Source: Gnetum montanum (Eukaryota; Streptophyta; Gnetopsida; Gnetales; Gnetaceae). From it: DNA of 64,000 nt. Numbering within the stretch: the first letter of the stretch is position 1; each line of letters starts with the position of its first letter. Positions 33,774-46,049 of the stretch are shown here, piece by piece. Where the stretch lies: positions 71,500 to 135,499 of the forward strand of contig MNCI01004284.1 in assembly GCA_015680685.1 (NCBI GenBank), in the 5' to 3' direction. The notes below the pieces were generated by a model, which worked only from the letters and a program-made list of their open reading frames with translations, was not told the origin of the DNA and made no database searches. Made by a program: the position numbers and the translations under genes.

Positions 33774-35159
33774 GAATAGATCCTAAGAGATTCCATGGTT
33801 TTGTTTCTAAGACCATCTATGAAGTGGTAGAGCTACTCATACTAAGAGAAATCATGGCTTGGGAATCTATGTAGCAAGAATATTATCTTTCCAGTGTTAC
33901 ATCAAGGGATTCACTATTATCCTATTTTTACTCTTGAATTTTTTTCCTCAAGTTGAATACCCTAAAGTACTTCTAGTACTTATCATTGAATAGCTATAGC
34001 ATTGTACTCCATCAATGAATATATTTTAGTTCCAAGGATTAGTATCAAATTTTAGCTTTCTTTATGAGCATCCTAGTGAATAGCTTAAGCTTATGCTAAT
34101 CATTTTCAATGTTCTACAAGATATTAGTCTTCAAGAAAGGCTTATAGATGATGTTGCAAATCAGAATTGTAGCCTCTCTCAAATTTAGGGATATTTTTCA
34201 TATTAAGTTATTTGATTTATCTATACCTCTAATGCTTGGTGAGGATTCAAACTATCTTATGGATGTTGATCATGCTCCTTGTAGAAACTAACAATTCATC
34301 ATAGGCATCTTGTTTATTGTGGCCCCTATCATGGTCATATCTTCTATGGTGTGGCATACTATGCCTTTTTTATTGATGATGCCCCTCTTCTTTATGTTCT
34401 TATCAATGATATCTTCTTCTGGTCTTCTATTATCTTCACCTTATCTTTAATCATTTCCCCTTCGATACTAGTCATGTCCTTCCTTGCCAAAGCTAGATGA
34501 TGAGAATAATAAACTAGGATAGTTATGTTTACTTGCTCTTCTTCTCTAATTCCTTAGTTGTTCTCTTGCCTAGTGATTGGGAGACCTTGGCCTTAAGGTC
34601 TCTCTAGTCTTAGGCCCAACTCTCTCTTTGTTTTGATTACTTGCTAAGGCTAAATGTAATCATTACTAGATAATGTTATCTTCATTAAAGAAAGTAGAAT
34701 CTTGGAATTAAGTTTATCTTGATGGATATTTGATGTTCTTTTTTTTTTTTACTATGATTTTAGTATGATTGGAACCCTTTTATCCTTGGAGGCTTCATGG
34801 AAGGCCTTTACAAGTTTATCTTTTTGAAGTTGAATCTTCATAGGACAATAATCTCTAAAGATATGATCTGTTACTTAGTACTCTAAGGCTACTTCTCCAA
34901 GCCCTAGCTTTGTTAATACTACCATGAACATTAATGGAATGACATGATTAGGTAGTAATACAACATTATTCACCACATATCTCCATTGAAGCCACTAATT
35001 TTAGTGAAGGATGAAAGTGAAGTCTAGGAAATATGGATCCTGATGGGTGTAGACCACTTTGAGCTATTAAAATACTTTATTTGAGTTCTTTTTTGATCTA
35101 TCATGAGGTCTTATAGTATCATCTATAGGTGGAGAATTAGCCCTATGAGAAGAAGACAT
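33774..35159 (-). pseudogene. gag N-terminal and core remnant of element M
   Basis: From an MSSS-type start at 35159, the minus strand carries a His/Asp/Gly/Arg-rich N-terminal half (34300-34560) and the gag core: the KNIPKFERGYNSDLQHHL block near 34190, the LKLFTRML block near 34090, then HRFPSHDFS and FIDGLRNKT near 33800-33850. Stops are frequent. It is interrupted by element D and resumes at 26143. Confidence 0.65.
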
Positions 35160-35280
35160 CTTTTAGTTTATTTTCAAGTATGCCTTTAATAAAATAATAT
35201 TTTTTTTCTATAGTAACTCATTATGTTCCTATAACAATCTTTGTATGATTTAATAATCTAAAACACTTAACACATAGTGT

Positions 35281-35301
35281 GTTTCCTAGCAATGATGCCA
35301 A
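35281..35301 (-). other. Primer-binding site of element M
   Basis: The minus strand reads TTGGCATCATTGCTAGGAAA, a tRNA-Asp-type PBS next to the LTR. Confidence 0.6.
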
Positions 35302-36129
35302 TGATGAGTGATGAGTATTGACTATGCTTAATCATATGAATAACAAGCATGTACACATGATCCAATTGAATTTTATGGAGCATTTGGCTAAAAGTATCTA
35401 AATAATTGGGTATGATATTGTGGATTATTATCTTCCCAATCATTAGTTGCATTAGCTCTATTGGTATGGTTACATATGATTGAGGCATAAGATGTTCTTG
35501 TTTTTATTATTTTTTAGTATTAAAATATTGAGATAATGAAATGATTAAAATATTAAGTTTTAAGTAAGTACATGCCTAAGGATATTCTAAACTATCCTAT
35601 GTGTAGGGGACATGTTTGCACTTTCTGTACTCATCCTAAACCTATATTAACATTGCTAGTTTACTAGGTATCTATTACTAGTTATACCAAGCATCCTTTG
35701 CTGGGATTACACGACATTAATATAATATGCTCAAAGTGATCATACTCATGCTATTACAAAATAATTAATTATCTAATATTTAGAAGGTAAAATGCATTAG
35801 GAAGTAAATTGTTGAAAATAAAATAAAAAGATTTCAAGTGGTCCAATGGAAGAAATTAATCTTGATTTTATTACTGAAATGCAAAGTATCCAGGCACATT
35901 ATGTATTTGCAAAAAAATTATTCAATCAATTCTATCCACATTGTAGGTACTTAAAGGGAAACTTGGCTACGTCTTATATCAAAAAACTGCAAGAGTCTCA
36001 CTACTAGAATGACTAAAGGTGCTATAAATATGGATGATATGTGTATTTATATAGGTAAAAGACTAGACTACATCAAGGGATGCATCAATGTATGATTATA
36101 AATGTAGTGGACTTATTGACTCTTCATCA
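35302..36129 (-). repeat. Element M 5' LTR
   Basis: 828 bp, TGATGA...TCATCA ends, more diverged from the other LTRs than they are from each other. It keeps the alternating 'ctaggtatctattac...accaagcatcc...tgctgggatta' segment typical of the group (35665-35710). The U3 ATCGATG array is reduced to a few copies (36060-36110). Confidence 0.75.
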
Positions 36130-37189
36130 TGATAGTAATTTCCAATTTGTTCCAAGTGGTGCATAATCTAGAAGAATGGATAGCCCAAGCTCTTTCATTA
36201 AAAAAAGCCACCATGTACTAATTTCCTTAAACATATATACCAAAACTATAATACAATTATAGTTAAAATAGTTACTAAGCATGCACCATATCTTACAAGT
36301 TTAGAATTAGAAATAAAAATAACCGAAGGAAGAAAGTCATTACAAGACCAATTATTATCATTTTTTCATTTTCCTAGCATAAGTCATTTTCCAAATAGTA
36401 GCATTGAAACATCATTGCCATTAATGCAATTTGCAACTCACTTTGAGTAAGAGAAACATCCTTCTTATAACAATTAATGAGTTTAAGTTCTCCATCTAGT
36501 CCTTAATTATTAGATTGGGAAAAATAACTATATCTATTAGTTTTAAATAACATCAATAAATATCCATAACCATGCAGCTTCACTTTTGTAGGATCATAAG
36601 GCTCATTTTCTTCTTTCTTGTTAAAAAATATTAGCAACATCAAATGTTTTGTAGTAGGTAAAGTAATAATTGAATCTTATCATCACTATTTATACTTTAA
36701 TTTATTGAGAGATACACAACATATTAGATATTTCAGAAGGAAAAAGAACTTTAAAATAATTAGAAAAATAAAGGATAATTTTTAACATGAAATCCAAAAG
36801 ATTTAGAACCCAACTATAATTCTTACAAAACCTATAATTACAATGTCCTTAAATATTTCTAAATGTTAAAATACAAACAATCAATAATAGCTTGATAAAG
36901 GATGTACAATAAGTAGAATTTTATTAAAGACTCAAAAGTAACTAGATATTATCAGGTCATATAAAAATTTAATTAAAACTAAGAATAAAAAATTTATGAA
37001 ATAGAGATAAAATAGTTTCTTAGAAATAATAATAAAATATTCTAAATGTTTTTGCTATTTATTTCAAAGTGAGAAAAGAACAAACCATGCTTTCTATCTT
37101 AAAGATATTAAAAATTTTTATCAAGTTCTATTTCATAACAATGATATAATAAAATATTTTCATAATAATCGTAATACCTTATTCATTCT
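36130..37189. other. Unassigned AT-rich sequence
   Basis: Very AT-rich, stops in all frames, no motif recognised. It may include decayed upstream sequence of the LINE relic that follows. Confidence 0.4.
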
Positions 37190-38260
37190 TTTAATGACAT
37201 AATGCAAAGATAATAACCCAGCATCAAGAAAAGTTGGTGATGTAAATAAGTTATATGAAGAAATGCTTAAATGAGATGAACATTGGTATGGAATGTCATT
37301 TGGAAGAAGTGAAGATTATCTATGCAAGTGGATTTAGAAAATGAATGATACATCAATTAAGTAGTTATGCTCTTTTAAAAAGGACACAACAATTATAAAT
37401 AATTATAGACTAATTGTAATCAGCAATATTTTGGCCAAGCTTCTAGGTACTATTTTAGAATATATGCTTGGAAGATGGATTTAAAAAATTAGATACATGT
37501 AAATTTCCATGTAGGATATAGGCAACACCATTTTACTATAGACCATCTTATCACTTTAAAATATCTTATTGATAAAGATAAAGGCCTATAGAAAAAAATC
37601 ATCATTTTCTTTATAGATTATTCTAAGTCCTATGATTCTATCATTCAAGGAAAGTTGTAGAGATAGCTAAAAAATTTAGAAGTTCTTAATACACTATTAT
37701 CTGCTATCCAAGAACTTTATAAAGAGATCTACATTTAGTTTATAAATGGACAAAAAGGAATTTTAGTTAATAGTTTTATTGGTATTAAACAAGAATGTAA
37801 TCTTTCTCTAATTTTATTTGGACTTTTTATTGATGAAATTGAAGAGTGGATGCATAAAAAATTAACTCAATTTGCCCTTGTAATTGGAAGTAGTCCTACT
37901 AGACTCTTACTCTAATCTGATGATGTTGTCTTGATTTTCAATTCCATTAAAGCATTGTAACAAATGCTTAATGCTTCTAATAACTTTTGTTAACATTTAG
38001 GAATGAAAGTTAATATCCAAATAAACAAAAATCATGATTTGTTGTACATGTAATAATATGTACAATTTTACTATAAAACATGAACCTATAGACATAATTT
38101 TCTCTTTCAAATATCTCAGACTAGAATGCCTCTACAATCACATATCAAATTAGTACATTACTTAAGGAGTTGAAAGTGGTATGAAATCCTTATTTTCCTT
38201 TTAAAACAAGTATAAGAAGGAATGTATTTTAGGTTCGGGTATCTAAAAATAACTTTATAA
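37190..38260 (+). mobile_element. LINE reverse transcriptase relic
   Basis: Degenerate RT domain spread over several frames: YLIDKDKGL near 37570, then IDYSKSYDSI (compare DYSKAFDSI, the first catalytic Asp) near 37610, then AIQELYKEI (37700), and GIKQECNLSLILFGLFIDEI (37785-37845, compare GVKQGCPLSPTLFGLYIDEL). A SDDVVLIF block (37915, compare YADDVVLL) is followed by NNFC...HLGMKVNIQINK. The order is that of a non-LTR RT. It is a different lineage from the L1 in the P450 intron. It is dead. Confidence 0.65.
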
Positions 38261-39904
38261 TGTCATTTTTCAACCTACTATTCTTTATGAAAGTGTTGTA
38301 TGAGATCATGCTATATCAAGTAAATCTTGAAAAAAATAGAATAAATTTAAAAGCATTTTCTACTGCTAAATTAAAGTGAAGAGACAGACACATTATGATA
38401 TTATGGTTATGAGTGCAAAGATGATGCTGTTGTGGTAAGGATCATCATAATTCAAAATTTGACACAACCTAATACAAAACTAAGTTAGGTAATCTTATGG
38501 CCATTAAATAGTTCACAAAAATTAATCTCCCTCAAATTGAAAGGGGACATGTAGATTGTTAGAAAAATTGAACAATCTAAGATGAATATTTTTGCCAAAT
38601 ATTAGTGGGTATTAGGTAGAGAGAGAAACATATGTGCCTAGAGTAGCTAAGAAAAATAAAAGGGAAAGCCTATGAAAAATGCATATAACCCAAAGTAAAA
38701 TAAAATAGGATGCTATATAGCATAGAAAAGAGCAAGCATAAGGCTGGCAATAAAAATGTTTGAAAGATGATATGTAAAATGAGGTAGATCTATTATTACT
38801 ATAGTAATTCAAAGAGAAAAAATGTAGAAAATGGATTTGAAATAGATCGAGATAATACCAGAAAAAATGACTAAAATGGGTAGATCCAAACTATAAGAAA
38901 AAGAAGAGAATGGAAACCTACTAAAGATGTTCTAGGATATGTACTAAGGATCAAAGGTATCTAACAAGAAGTTGTCTTACCCCCTTCTTTCTCTAATACA
39001 TGCAAATCTAACAAGAACAATTGTAGATTCAACAAATGATCGAGCAGAGGGATGGATCAGATCATTTTGTTAATCTAATTTTGAGTGATTCTCTATGTAT
39101 TAAGAGGATAACACAAAGGGAATACAAATGCATGATCAATGAGAAAGATAAAGAGAAATTACAGGAGTTGATATCTCTAAAGGAAGAGAAGTTATTCTAC
39201 AGGGAGTTTGAGTATTTAGAGAGGATTTCTAAATTACCAGTTGCAAAGAATGAACCATGCTTAGAAGCAAAGAATGAAGGGAGCCAAAATTCTCTTGTAT
39301 TAGCTAATCTAAGATATAAAAAATTTAATCCCTTTTTAGTTTTTGGTATCCTCCTATTTATAAGCTAAAAAAGCCTTATAAAGCATGAAGGAATGAAACA
39401 TTTGAATCCATAGAATCATCCAAAAGATTCTATAATCTTTTAGATAGGAGAATTAACATGCATGTAGTTGTCACAAAAATTGACATTGAACATCAACTGC
39501 AGGACTAATTCTGGCCATCAAAGAGTTGATATGCTGTAAAAGTAAATATTGATGTCAAACATTAAAAGTGAGATTAATGCTGGATGTCAAAACCTAGAAA
39601 CAAAATTGATGCTAGAGTTGATGTCAAATGTCAAAACTAGAAGCTACAGAAAAAGAGCCAAAAAGACATTACTAATGATGCAAAATGAGACTTTTGGCAA
39701 GCTAAATATATTAATCCTGAAACTATGTTACAGATGACATAGGACATCAAATCTAGATTCCAAAAGATGGCTTTGAGCTAAGAAGCCATAGAATGTACCT
39801 AAGACTCTAACTTATGTAGGAAAAAGCCAATGTGAGTTCAAAAATATACCCTCTTAATGGATGCTACTAAAAAGTTTGAAAAAAAATTTCAATAAAAGAC
39901 ATGA
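38261..39904. other. Unassigned sequence with one short frame
   Basis: Mostly stop-ridden. The only notable frame is 39036-39368 (+), 110 codons and Lys/Glu-rich (EKDKEKLQELISLKEEKL). It has no recognised domain, and I cannot say whether it is a gene. From 39480 to 39720 there are loose repeats of a tgatgtcaa(ac) unit. Confidence 0.35.
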
Positions 39905-40065
39905 ACTAGTAGGTACTTACAAGAGGCTTAAACAAAATAGAATAATAGGGGAGAAAGTCTAGGACATCACCAATACACCCATGATGGAGTGTTACACCAT
40001 AGAAGTGAAATGTGGAAATATCTCAAAAAGCACATGTATAAAACATACATAAAACACTTCCTAAT
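39905..40065. repeat. Flanking repeat, left of element G
   Basis: The gaaagtctaggacatcaccaa...tggagtgttacaccatagaagtg segment resembles units at 53590-53650 and 53900-53960 on the other side of element G. The 5 bp ctaat (40061-40065) is the left target duplicate of G. Confidence 0.5.
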
Positions 40066-40992
40066 TGATGAGTTGTGTTTTTTTGGCTACATCGATGAGA
40101 CCTCGTCGATGTGGCCTCATCGTCTAGGCCTCATCGATGAAGCCTAGTTGAGGCATCATATCATGCATCAACATGGCCCCATTGACGTAGTGTCTATAGT
40201 TGGCTATAAATACACGCATGCAGTCACATTTATGACAAGTAGAGATTGTAGTTGTAGCAAAGCTCTTGCATTTTTTCCATTTGAAAGTTAGAATTTTTCC
40301 TCTAAGTGCCTGTAGCATGAGTCATTGAGTATACAAATCTTTATTCGAGCATTGTTATACCTAAGCACAATAGTGTGTGTGACAATAAGGATGAGATTTT
40401 TGATAAACCTTGTAGCACGTTGGATAGATTAGCTATTTTATTTATGCATTTAAAGTTTTTAGTTATTTATTAAATGTTTTAAATTAGTTATTAATTATTT
40501 TTGAGTTATTACATTAATGAAGCAATTAAGCCAAATAGATTATGCACATAAGTATGATTCCTTCAAGAATAACATGTATTCACTTGGTAATCCTAGCAAC
40601 ATTATTGATTGGTTTGCCCAGTAGTGTAGTGCTTGGTCACCTAGCAGCAGATACGCGGATTCAAGATGTGTACAAAAAGTGGGAATGGATACTTATGTTA
40701 GGATTAGTTAATTAGTTAAGTTAGATTAGTTAATCAAATTCCTTTTTATCTACATCTCAAGAACCCAACAATAAAACACAAAATAATAAAAATCAGATGC
40801 CTCAGTTACACTTAAACAAACCAACAAATGTCAAAAGTGTAATTGGGAAGACAAAAATTGACCTTAAGGCTAGATTCACTTCCTAAAGGACTAGTGCACT
40901 GAATACAATAAAGTCTCTGGAATTTGACCAAATTGTGTGTGAACGCTTTATGATTTGTATGGTTTGACATAGGGGTACCTCACTGCTCATCA
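40066..40992 (+). repeat. Element G 5' LTR
   Basis: 927 bp, TGATGA...TCATCA. The U3 array (40080-40195) is made of catcgatgaggcctcgtcgatg-like units in both orientations. TATA box tataaata at 40205-40212. Confidence 0.9.
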
Positions 40993-41012
40993 TTAGCACC
41001 ATTGTTAGGAAC
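40993..41012 (+). other. Primer-binding site of element G
   Basis: TTAGCACCATTGTTAGGAAC, matching the tRNA-Asp PBS after several C-to-T and G-to-A changes. Confidence 0.65.
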
Positions 41013-41147
41013 TTTGTTTGTGGAATATGCACTATTTAGTTTTAAGTGAATACCATTAAAATCATTGTACAAACCTCAAGATCAATATCATTCCCACTAT
41101 ACATAGAATTATGAAAGCACACTAATAATTTTATTTTGTTTTGCAAA

Positions 41148-43400
41148 ATGTCTTCTTCTTCTTGCAAGCAAGAAGATACCAAACCACTGATCCAACAAGA
41201 ATGCAAGGTGGTATACACTCATCCAAATGAGTTTGTGCCAAGTTTCACCTTCATCCTACATTAGGATGAATAGTTGTGATGGTGTGATATGAAGGGCAAT
41301 GTCATCTTGTGCCTTGATAGATCTATGCCTGGGATATTATGTAAAAGTCTTAAGAAGTAGGGCATCTCAAATATTCATGAAGAATACATTATGGATGGAT
41401 ATGATACTTGAATCTACTATCCCACTAAAACACAACACAAATGAGATCAATGTCAAGAGAAACTCCACAGAAGCTACAAAGGGAAAAAATTACACAAATC
41501 CCTTGTTCCTACTAAATCAAGATGACATTGAGGATCCTCCTACTAAAGGATCTCAACATGAATATTCTCCACCCCTTACTATTAATGGTAAGGGTGTGAA
41601 CCTGAACCTACAATCCACTAATTATAAATTGGATTTAGAAAAGAGTGAAGCCAATGTAGGGACTCGGGTAACCAGCACAACAATAAGGGATCTAAGGATG
41701 GTGATTGTAATAAATGTAAGAGTGGTGGTGGATACCAGAGTGGCAGTGGCGGTCCACCTTCCTCTTCATCTTCTTCATCTAATTTTGAACATTTCTCTTC
41801 ATCTGATGAACCTCATGAAAGCCACTTTTGAAAAAACCATGACGAAGGTGATCAATGAAATAACAATGATCATGAAGGCCACCAAAATCGAAGGGGTGGC
41901 CAAAACCATCATTGGCATCATCAACACAGTGATGATGATGAACTACTCTTGGCAACTTGAAGTATGCTCAACATTGCAGAGGTAGTGAAAACCCCAACTA
42001 GGCATATGAAGGATAGTCATATCAAACACTTAGACATGAACAATATCCCAAGATTTAAGTGGGGATACAATTCTGATCTATAAACACATCTACAAGCTTT
42101 TCAAGATGCCTATGCCTTATACAACATAGAAAACAAGTGGTAGAAACTCAAGCTTTTTCCAAGGATACTCATCAAGGAATCTAAAAGTTGGTACTAGTCT
42201 TTGGAACTAGAATTCATCTGCCGATGAAGTACCATGTTGGAGCTATTTAACAACAAATATCAGACATACTCCAGAGTGTCTAATCTAAGAAGAAAAATCT
42301 AAGGCTAGAAACAAGATGTACATGAACCCTTAGATGCCACCATGGGCCAATATTATTTACTCTTACACCGATTCCCTAGCCATGGTTATTCTCAGAGGGA
42401 ACAACTTTTCCACATTATAGATGGGCTCAGAATAGAAACAAGAAGAACCCTTGGGGTGTATGCCAAAGGATGATTATCTGAACTGAGAGCTCATAAAATC
42501 CAAAGGCTAATTGAACAAGTAGAAAAAGAAGAAGGTGAGCTATGAAAAAGAGTAAGTGTTGAAGAGTATAATAGGAACCCCTTCATCAGAAAATGAGAGG
42601 TCCAATTTTGTGATGAGAAGGAATCACCACTTGATGAAGTGGTGAAGAGAAAGACCTTACCCATCCAAACATCTATTTTTGATATTTCATCTAAGGTTGA
42701 TGAATTATGGGACTCTTTGGATGAAAAATTTCAAACCACTTTAAAGATTACTAAGGACTCCAAAGAGTGAAATAGTGATCATAATCACAAGAGGCGAAAA
42801 GAAGCTAAATGTGCCTACCAAAGAGGTAAGGGCAAAACTACTGCAATAGAGGAAGTTGTAAATTCTAACTCTGATAATGAAATAGAATGTGACATTTGCC
42901 AATACGAACATCCAAGGGGATGTTGCCTTATAGTGTCACACTTACAAGAGTCTAAAGTGTACACATTAAATCCTCACCTAACACGTAGGCAAGCTCCAAG
43001 ACAATTGCCTTACCCTCAAAGCAGTCCAAGATAGTTCCACTAGCAACAACAAGCTTACTACCCAAGTGGGACTCCTCCACAACCTTATGAATAATACCAA
43101 CAGTGGTATCAACCACAATTGTGGAGAATTCCACCACCAAGATAGTAGTACCATTATAGGCAACTAGATCCATACGAGTACTATGCTTTGCAACCTGTCT
43201 CTCCTAGAAGTTCTACAAGTCATGCATCATTCTAGCATCACTATTACCCTCCAAAGTACCATCAAACACATTCACCACCTATTGGAGGGGAAAACCCATA
43301 TCCATATCCATATCATCCTCCTCATCCCTTCGCACATATACCTCCACCTTTAACCCAATTACCTCTTTTTCCATCCATGTAGGTTGAGATTCCTCCATAG
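41148..43400 (+). pseudogene. gag of element G
   Basis: Starts MSSSSCKQED at 41148. The N-terminal region (41148-41980) is rich in Thr, Asp and His codons. The gag core is at 42010-42480 (NNIPRF, WGYNSDL, HLQAFQDAYALYNIE, LELFNNKYQTYSRVSNLRRK, HRFPSHGYSQREQL, HIIDGLRIETRRTLGVYAKG), followed by a charged helix. A CX2CX3HX3C zinc knuckle (ECDICQYEHPRGCC) lies around 42890-42930. A Gln/Tyr/Pro-rich linker (43020-43400) completes it. Several frameshifts and stops interrupt the frame. Confidence 0.75.
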
Positions 43401-43639
43401 CTGCAACAATGGAATGCTACGAGGGTTGTACACTAACAACTGGTTTTTCAACCAAGTGGTCTAGATAATCAATTAAGGAAAGTTCTTTCTTCTAGCCCAA
43501 TAGTCCTCTCCAACCCTCACAACCTACTTCAATTAATCACCTTGCATCTTCGACATCCTCATCCTCTACATCAAATACCTTTAAGTGCCCTTGAAACCAA
43601 ATGTCACCTAGGATCCACACTATAATGCTAACTTACATT

Positions 43640-44170
43640 ATTTTTAACTAGATCAAGGATGGAAATCTTCTTATGAAAATATTTAATCTAGGAAGTCCAC
43701 TCATTTATCTACATATCGTTGAACAAGAGCCATGTAAAGCTCTTCTTGACTCTGCTTCTAGAGTTAACCTTATCTCCCATGACATGTACAAGGCCTAGAA
43801 CCTACCACCTCTTAAGAAGAGCAACATTTGTTTAAAATTAGTAGATCAATTGATTACTATTCCTCTAGGATTAGTAGAGGACATCATGACCATAGTTTTT
43901 GGGTGGTCCTATCCTACTGATTTTCTAGTGATCGAGGTGAACAACTACAAAAGTGACTTCCCCATCATTATGGGAAGGGCTTGGTTAAGCACAGTTGATG
44001 CAAGAATGGGTATAAGGGACTTATCTTTAAAAATATCTAAGGAAAATAAGCTAGGAAAAATTAAGAAGAAGTGTATTCCATGCATCACATCCAATGATAA
44101 CAAGTGCAATTTCATGCAAAAGATTTGGTCCATCAAGAGCACATACATTAAGGTATGCAATTAGTGTGCA
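43640..44170 (+). pseudogene. Aspartic protease of element G
   Basis: The active-site block near 43760 reads LLDSASRVNLISHDMY (D-S-A instead of D-S/T-G). The open frame 43850-44164 then gives VFGWSYPTDFLVIEVNN and FPIIMGRAWLSTVDARMGI, the C-terminal half of a Ty3 protease (compare Athila ILGRPFLATA). It would cleave the Gag-Pol polyprotein. The last Gly of the triad is lost. Confidence 0.7.
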
Positions 44171-44599
44171 CAAGAGATCAATCTTCGAAGGTGTCTATAT
44201 GTAGCAACCACAAAGCAGGAGGGCACCTAGTGGCTTCTAGCTAATCTAGATAGCAGCACAATTTACATGGAGCTAATTGAGAGCTTAACATGTGCATATG
44301 TTAAAAGCATGAAAAAAATTGAACAAATTCATTCCCAACTCTCTAATGAAGATGATAATACATATTGGGGAGAGTTGGAAATCCATGATTACTTCAAATA
44401 GGATCCCTTAGAACTAAAAACTTTATCAGCCAATATGGAGTATGCATTTTTAAATAATGATAAATTGGTTATCATTAATGCCAAACTTGCTCCTGAGTAA
44501 AAAGAAAAGTTGTTGAAAGTGGTGAAAAAATGGTCAACAACTTTTACTTGGTCATATCTAAAGCTAACAGAAATCAATCCAAGGATATGCTAGCATCAC

Positions 44600-45280
44600 A
44601 TTTAAACCAACATAGCCATGAAGCCTAGAAGGCAACCATAGAGGTGGCTAAATCCGAAATTGAAGCAAATCATTAAGGAGGAAATCAAACAACTCCTCAA
44701 GGCAGGGTTCATTTATCCAATTGCGGATAATGAGAGTTAGCCCACTCGTAATTGTACCAAAGAAAGATGGAAAATGGTAAATGTGCATCAACTTTAGGTT
44801 GTTGAATATGGCAACATTTAAAAATCATTTTTCTTTTCTATTTGTAGATCAAGTGTTAGACACCATATCTAGGCATTGTTATTATAGTTTCTTGGATGGT
44901 TATAGTGGTTATAACCAAATTCAAATTACACTAGAAGACTAGGCCAATACAATATTCACGAGTCCCTATGGGACTTTTGCATATTGCAAGATGTCATTTG
45001 GTCTGCACAATGCCCCTACAACTTTTCAACACTTGGTCCTTAGTAACTTGTAACAACAAATCAGTAGTGGTGTTGAAGTCTTATGGATGACTTTTCCACC
45101 TATGGAGCTACCTTTGAGCAAGCCTTGGACTATCTTGAGTAAGTATTAAAGAGACGTGTGGAGAAAAACCTACGACTCAATTGGTAAAAGAGTCATCTCA
45201 TGGTCCAAGAAGGTATTGTGCTAGGGCACCAAATTTCACAAAAAGGGATTGAGTTAGACCCCAAAAAAAATAAGGATTAC
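44600..45280 (+). pseudogene. Reverse transcriptase of element G
   Basis: Pieces in order: KQIIKEEIKQLLKAGFIYPI (44660-44720), a fingers region in shifted frames, then DGYSGYNQI-like text (44895-44925), MSFGLHNAPTTFQ (44990-45030), LMDDFSTYGATFEQALDYLE (45080-45140, which keeps the catalytic DD), and LGHQISQKGIELDPKK (45220-45270). At least three frames are used, so several indels occurred. Confidence 0.75.
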
Positions 45281-45519
45281 CCAAGGAATAACATGCTAAC
45301 CAAAGATTGTTAAAGATGGTTGGTCATTCCTTGGAAACATTGGCTACTACTAGTGATTCATAGAGAATTTCTCTAAGATTGCAAAGCCATTGGTAGAGCT
45401 TACAAAAAAAGATGCACCCTTCATCTAGACCAAGGAATGTAAACATTCATTCCAAAAATTAAAGGAGAAACTTGTAGAAACACCAATCCTATGAGCACCA
45501 TACTGGTCCAAACCCTTCC

Positions 45520-45890
45520 ATATCATGACAAATGCATCTAACTATTCTTTGTCAGTAGTGCTCATGCAGATGGACGATAAAAAATATCCATACTATATCC
45601 ACTACGTGAGTCAAAGCATTTTGGAAGCATAGTTAAACTACACCACCATGGAGAAAGAATTAATGGTAGTGGTATACATTCTAGAAAAGTTCAGGCACTA
45701 CGTGATTCATTACAAAGTATTTGTGCATATGGACCATAGTGCAATTAGCTTCCTTGTGAATAAGCTAATGGTGAGCCCTCGTGTCATATGGTGGCTCGTG
45801 ATCTTGCAAAAATTTGATCTCACTATGGTAGATCCAAAAGGGACCAAGAATGTGGTCGCTGACCACCTCTCTTGCTTAAGATGGAATAAC
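45520..45890 (+). pseudogene. RNase H of element G
   Basis: The domain starts with MTNAS near 45527, where the first catalytic Asp (T-D-A-S) has become Asn. It continues through MEKELMVVVYILEKFRHYVI (45648 on) and HMDHSAISFLVNK, and ends with VVADHLSCL. The open frame 45648-46055 preserves the second half. Confidence 0.7.
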
Positions 45891-46049
45891 AAAGAAGAGG
45901 AGAGCCCACTCTCTAATCAATTTTCAAAACAACTACTCTTTACTAAAGTAATAAACGAACAAATGTCTAAAAAAGAAATATGGTATAATGGCATCCTCAC
46001 ATATCTTCTCACTCAAGAGATGCCACGAGACTTGGAATTTAGGAAGAAG

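Larger units (their letters stand above)
17948..36129 (-). mobile_element. Element M: old Ty3/gypsy element hosting insertions B and D
   Basis: Read on the minus strand, the order is 5' LTR (35302-36129), PBS, gag (35159-33774), [element D], gag C-terminus (26143-25546), [element B], gag-protease linker (19854-19260), protease (19260-18860), RT (18260-17980), then truncation. Reading continuity is visible across both insertions. At B, gag text ending YYPSGMPP (minus, 25590-25546) resumes with PPQPQNYY at 19859-19830, as in element G. At D, HRFPSH...IDGLR (33840-33790) resumes with the IQSLINQVVKKEND block (about 26100-26060). The pol segment is cut off within the RT and no 3' LTR was found. 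Confidence 0.8.
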
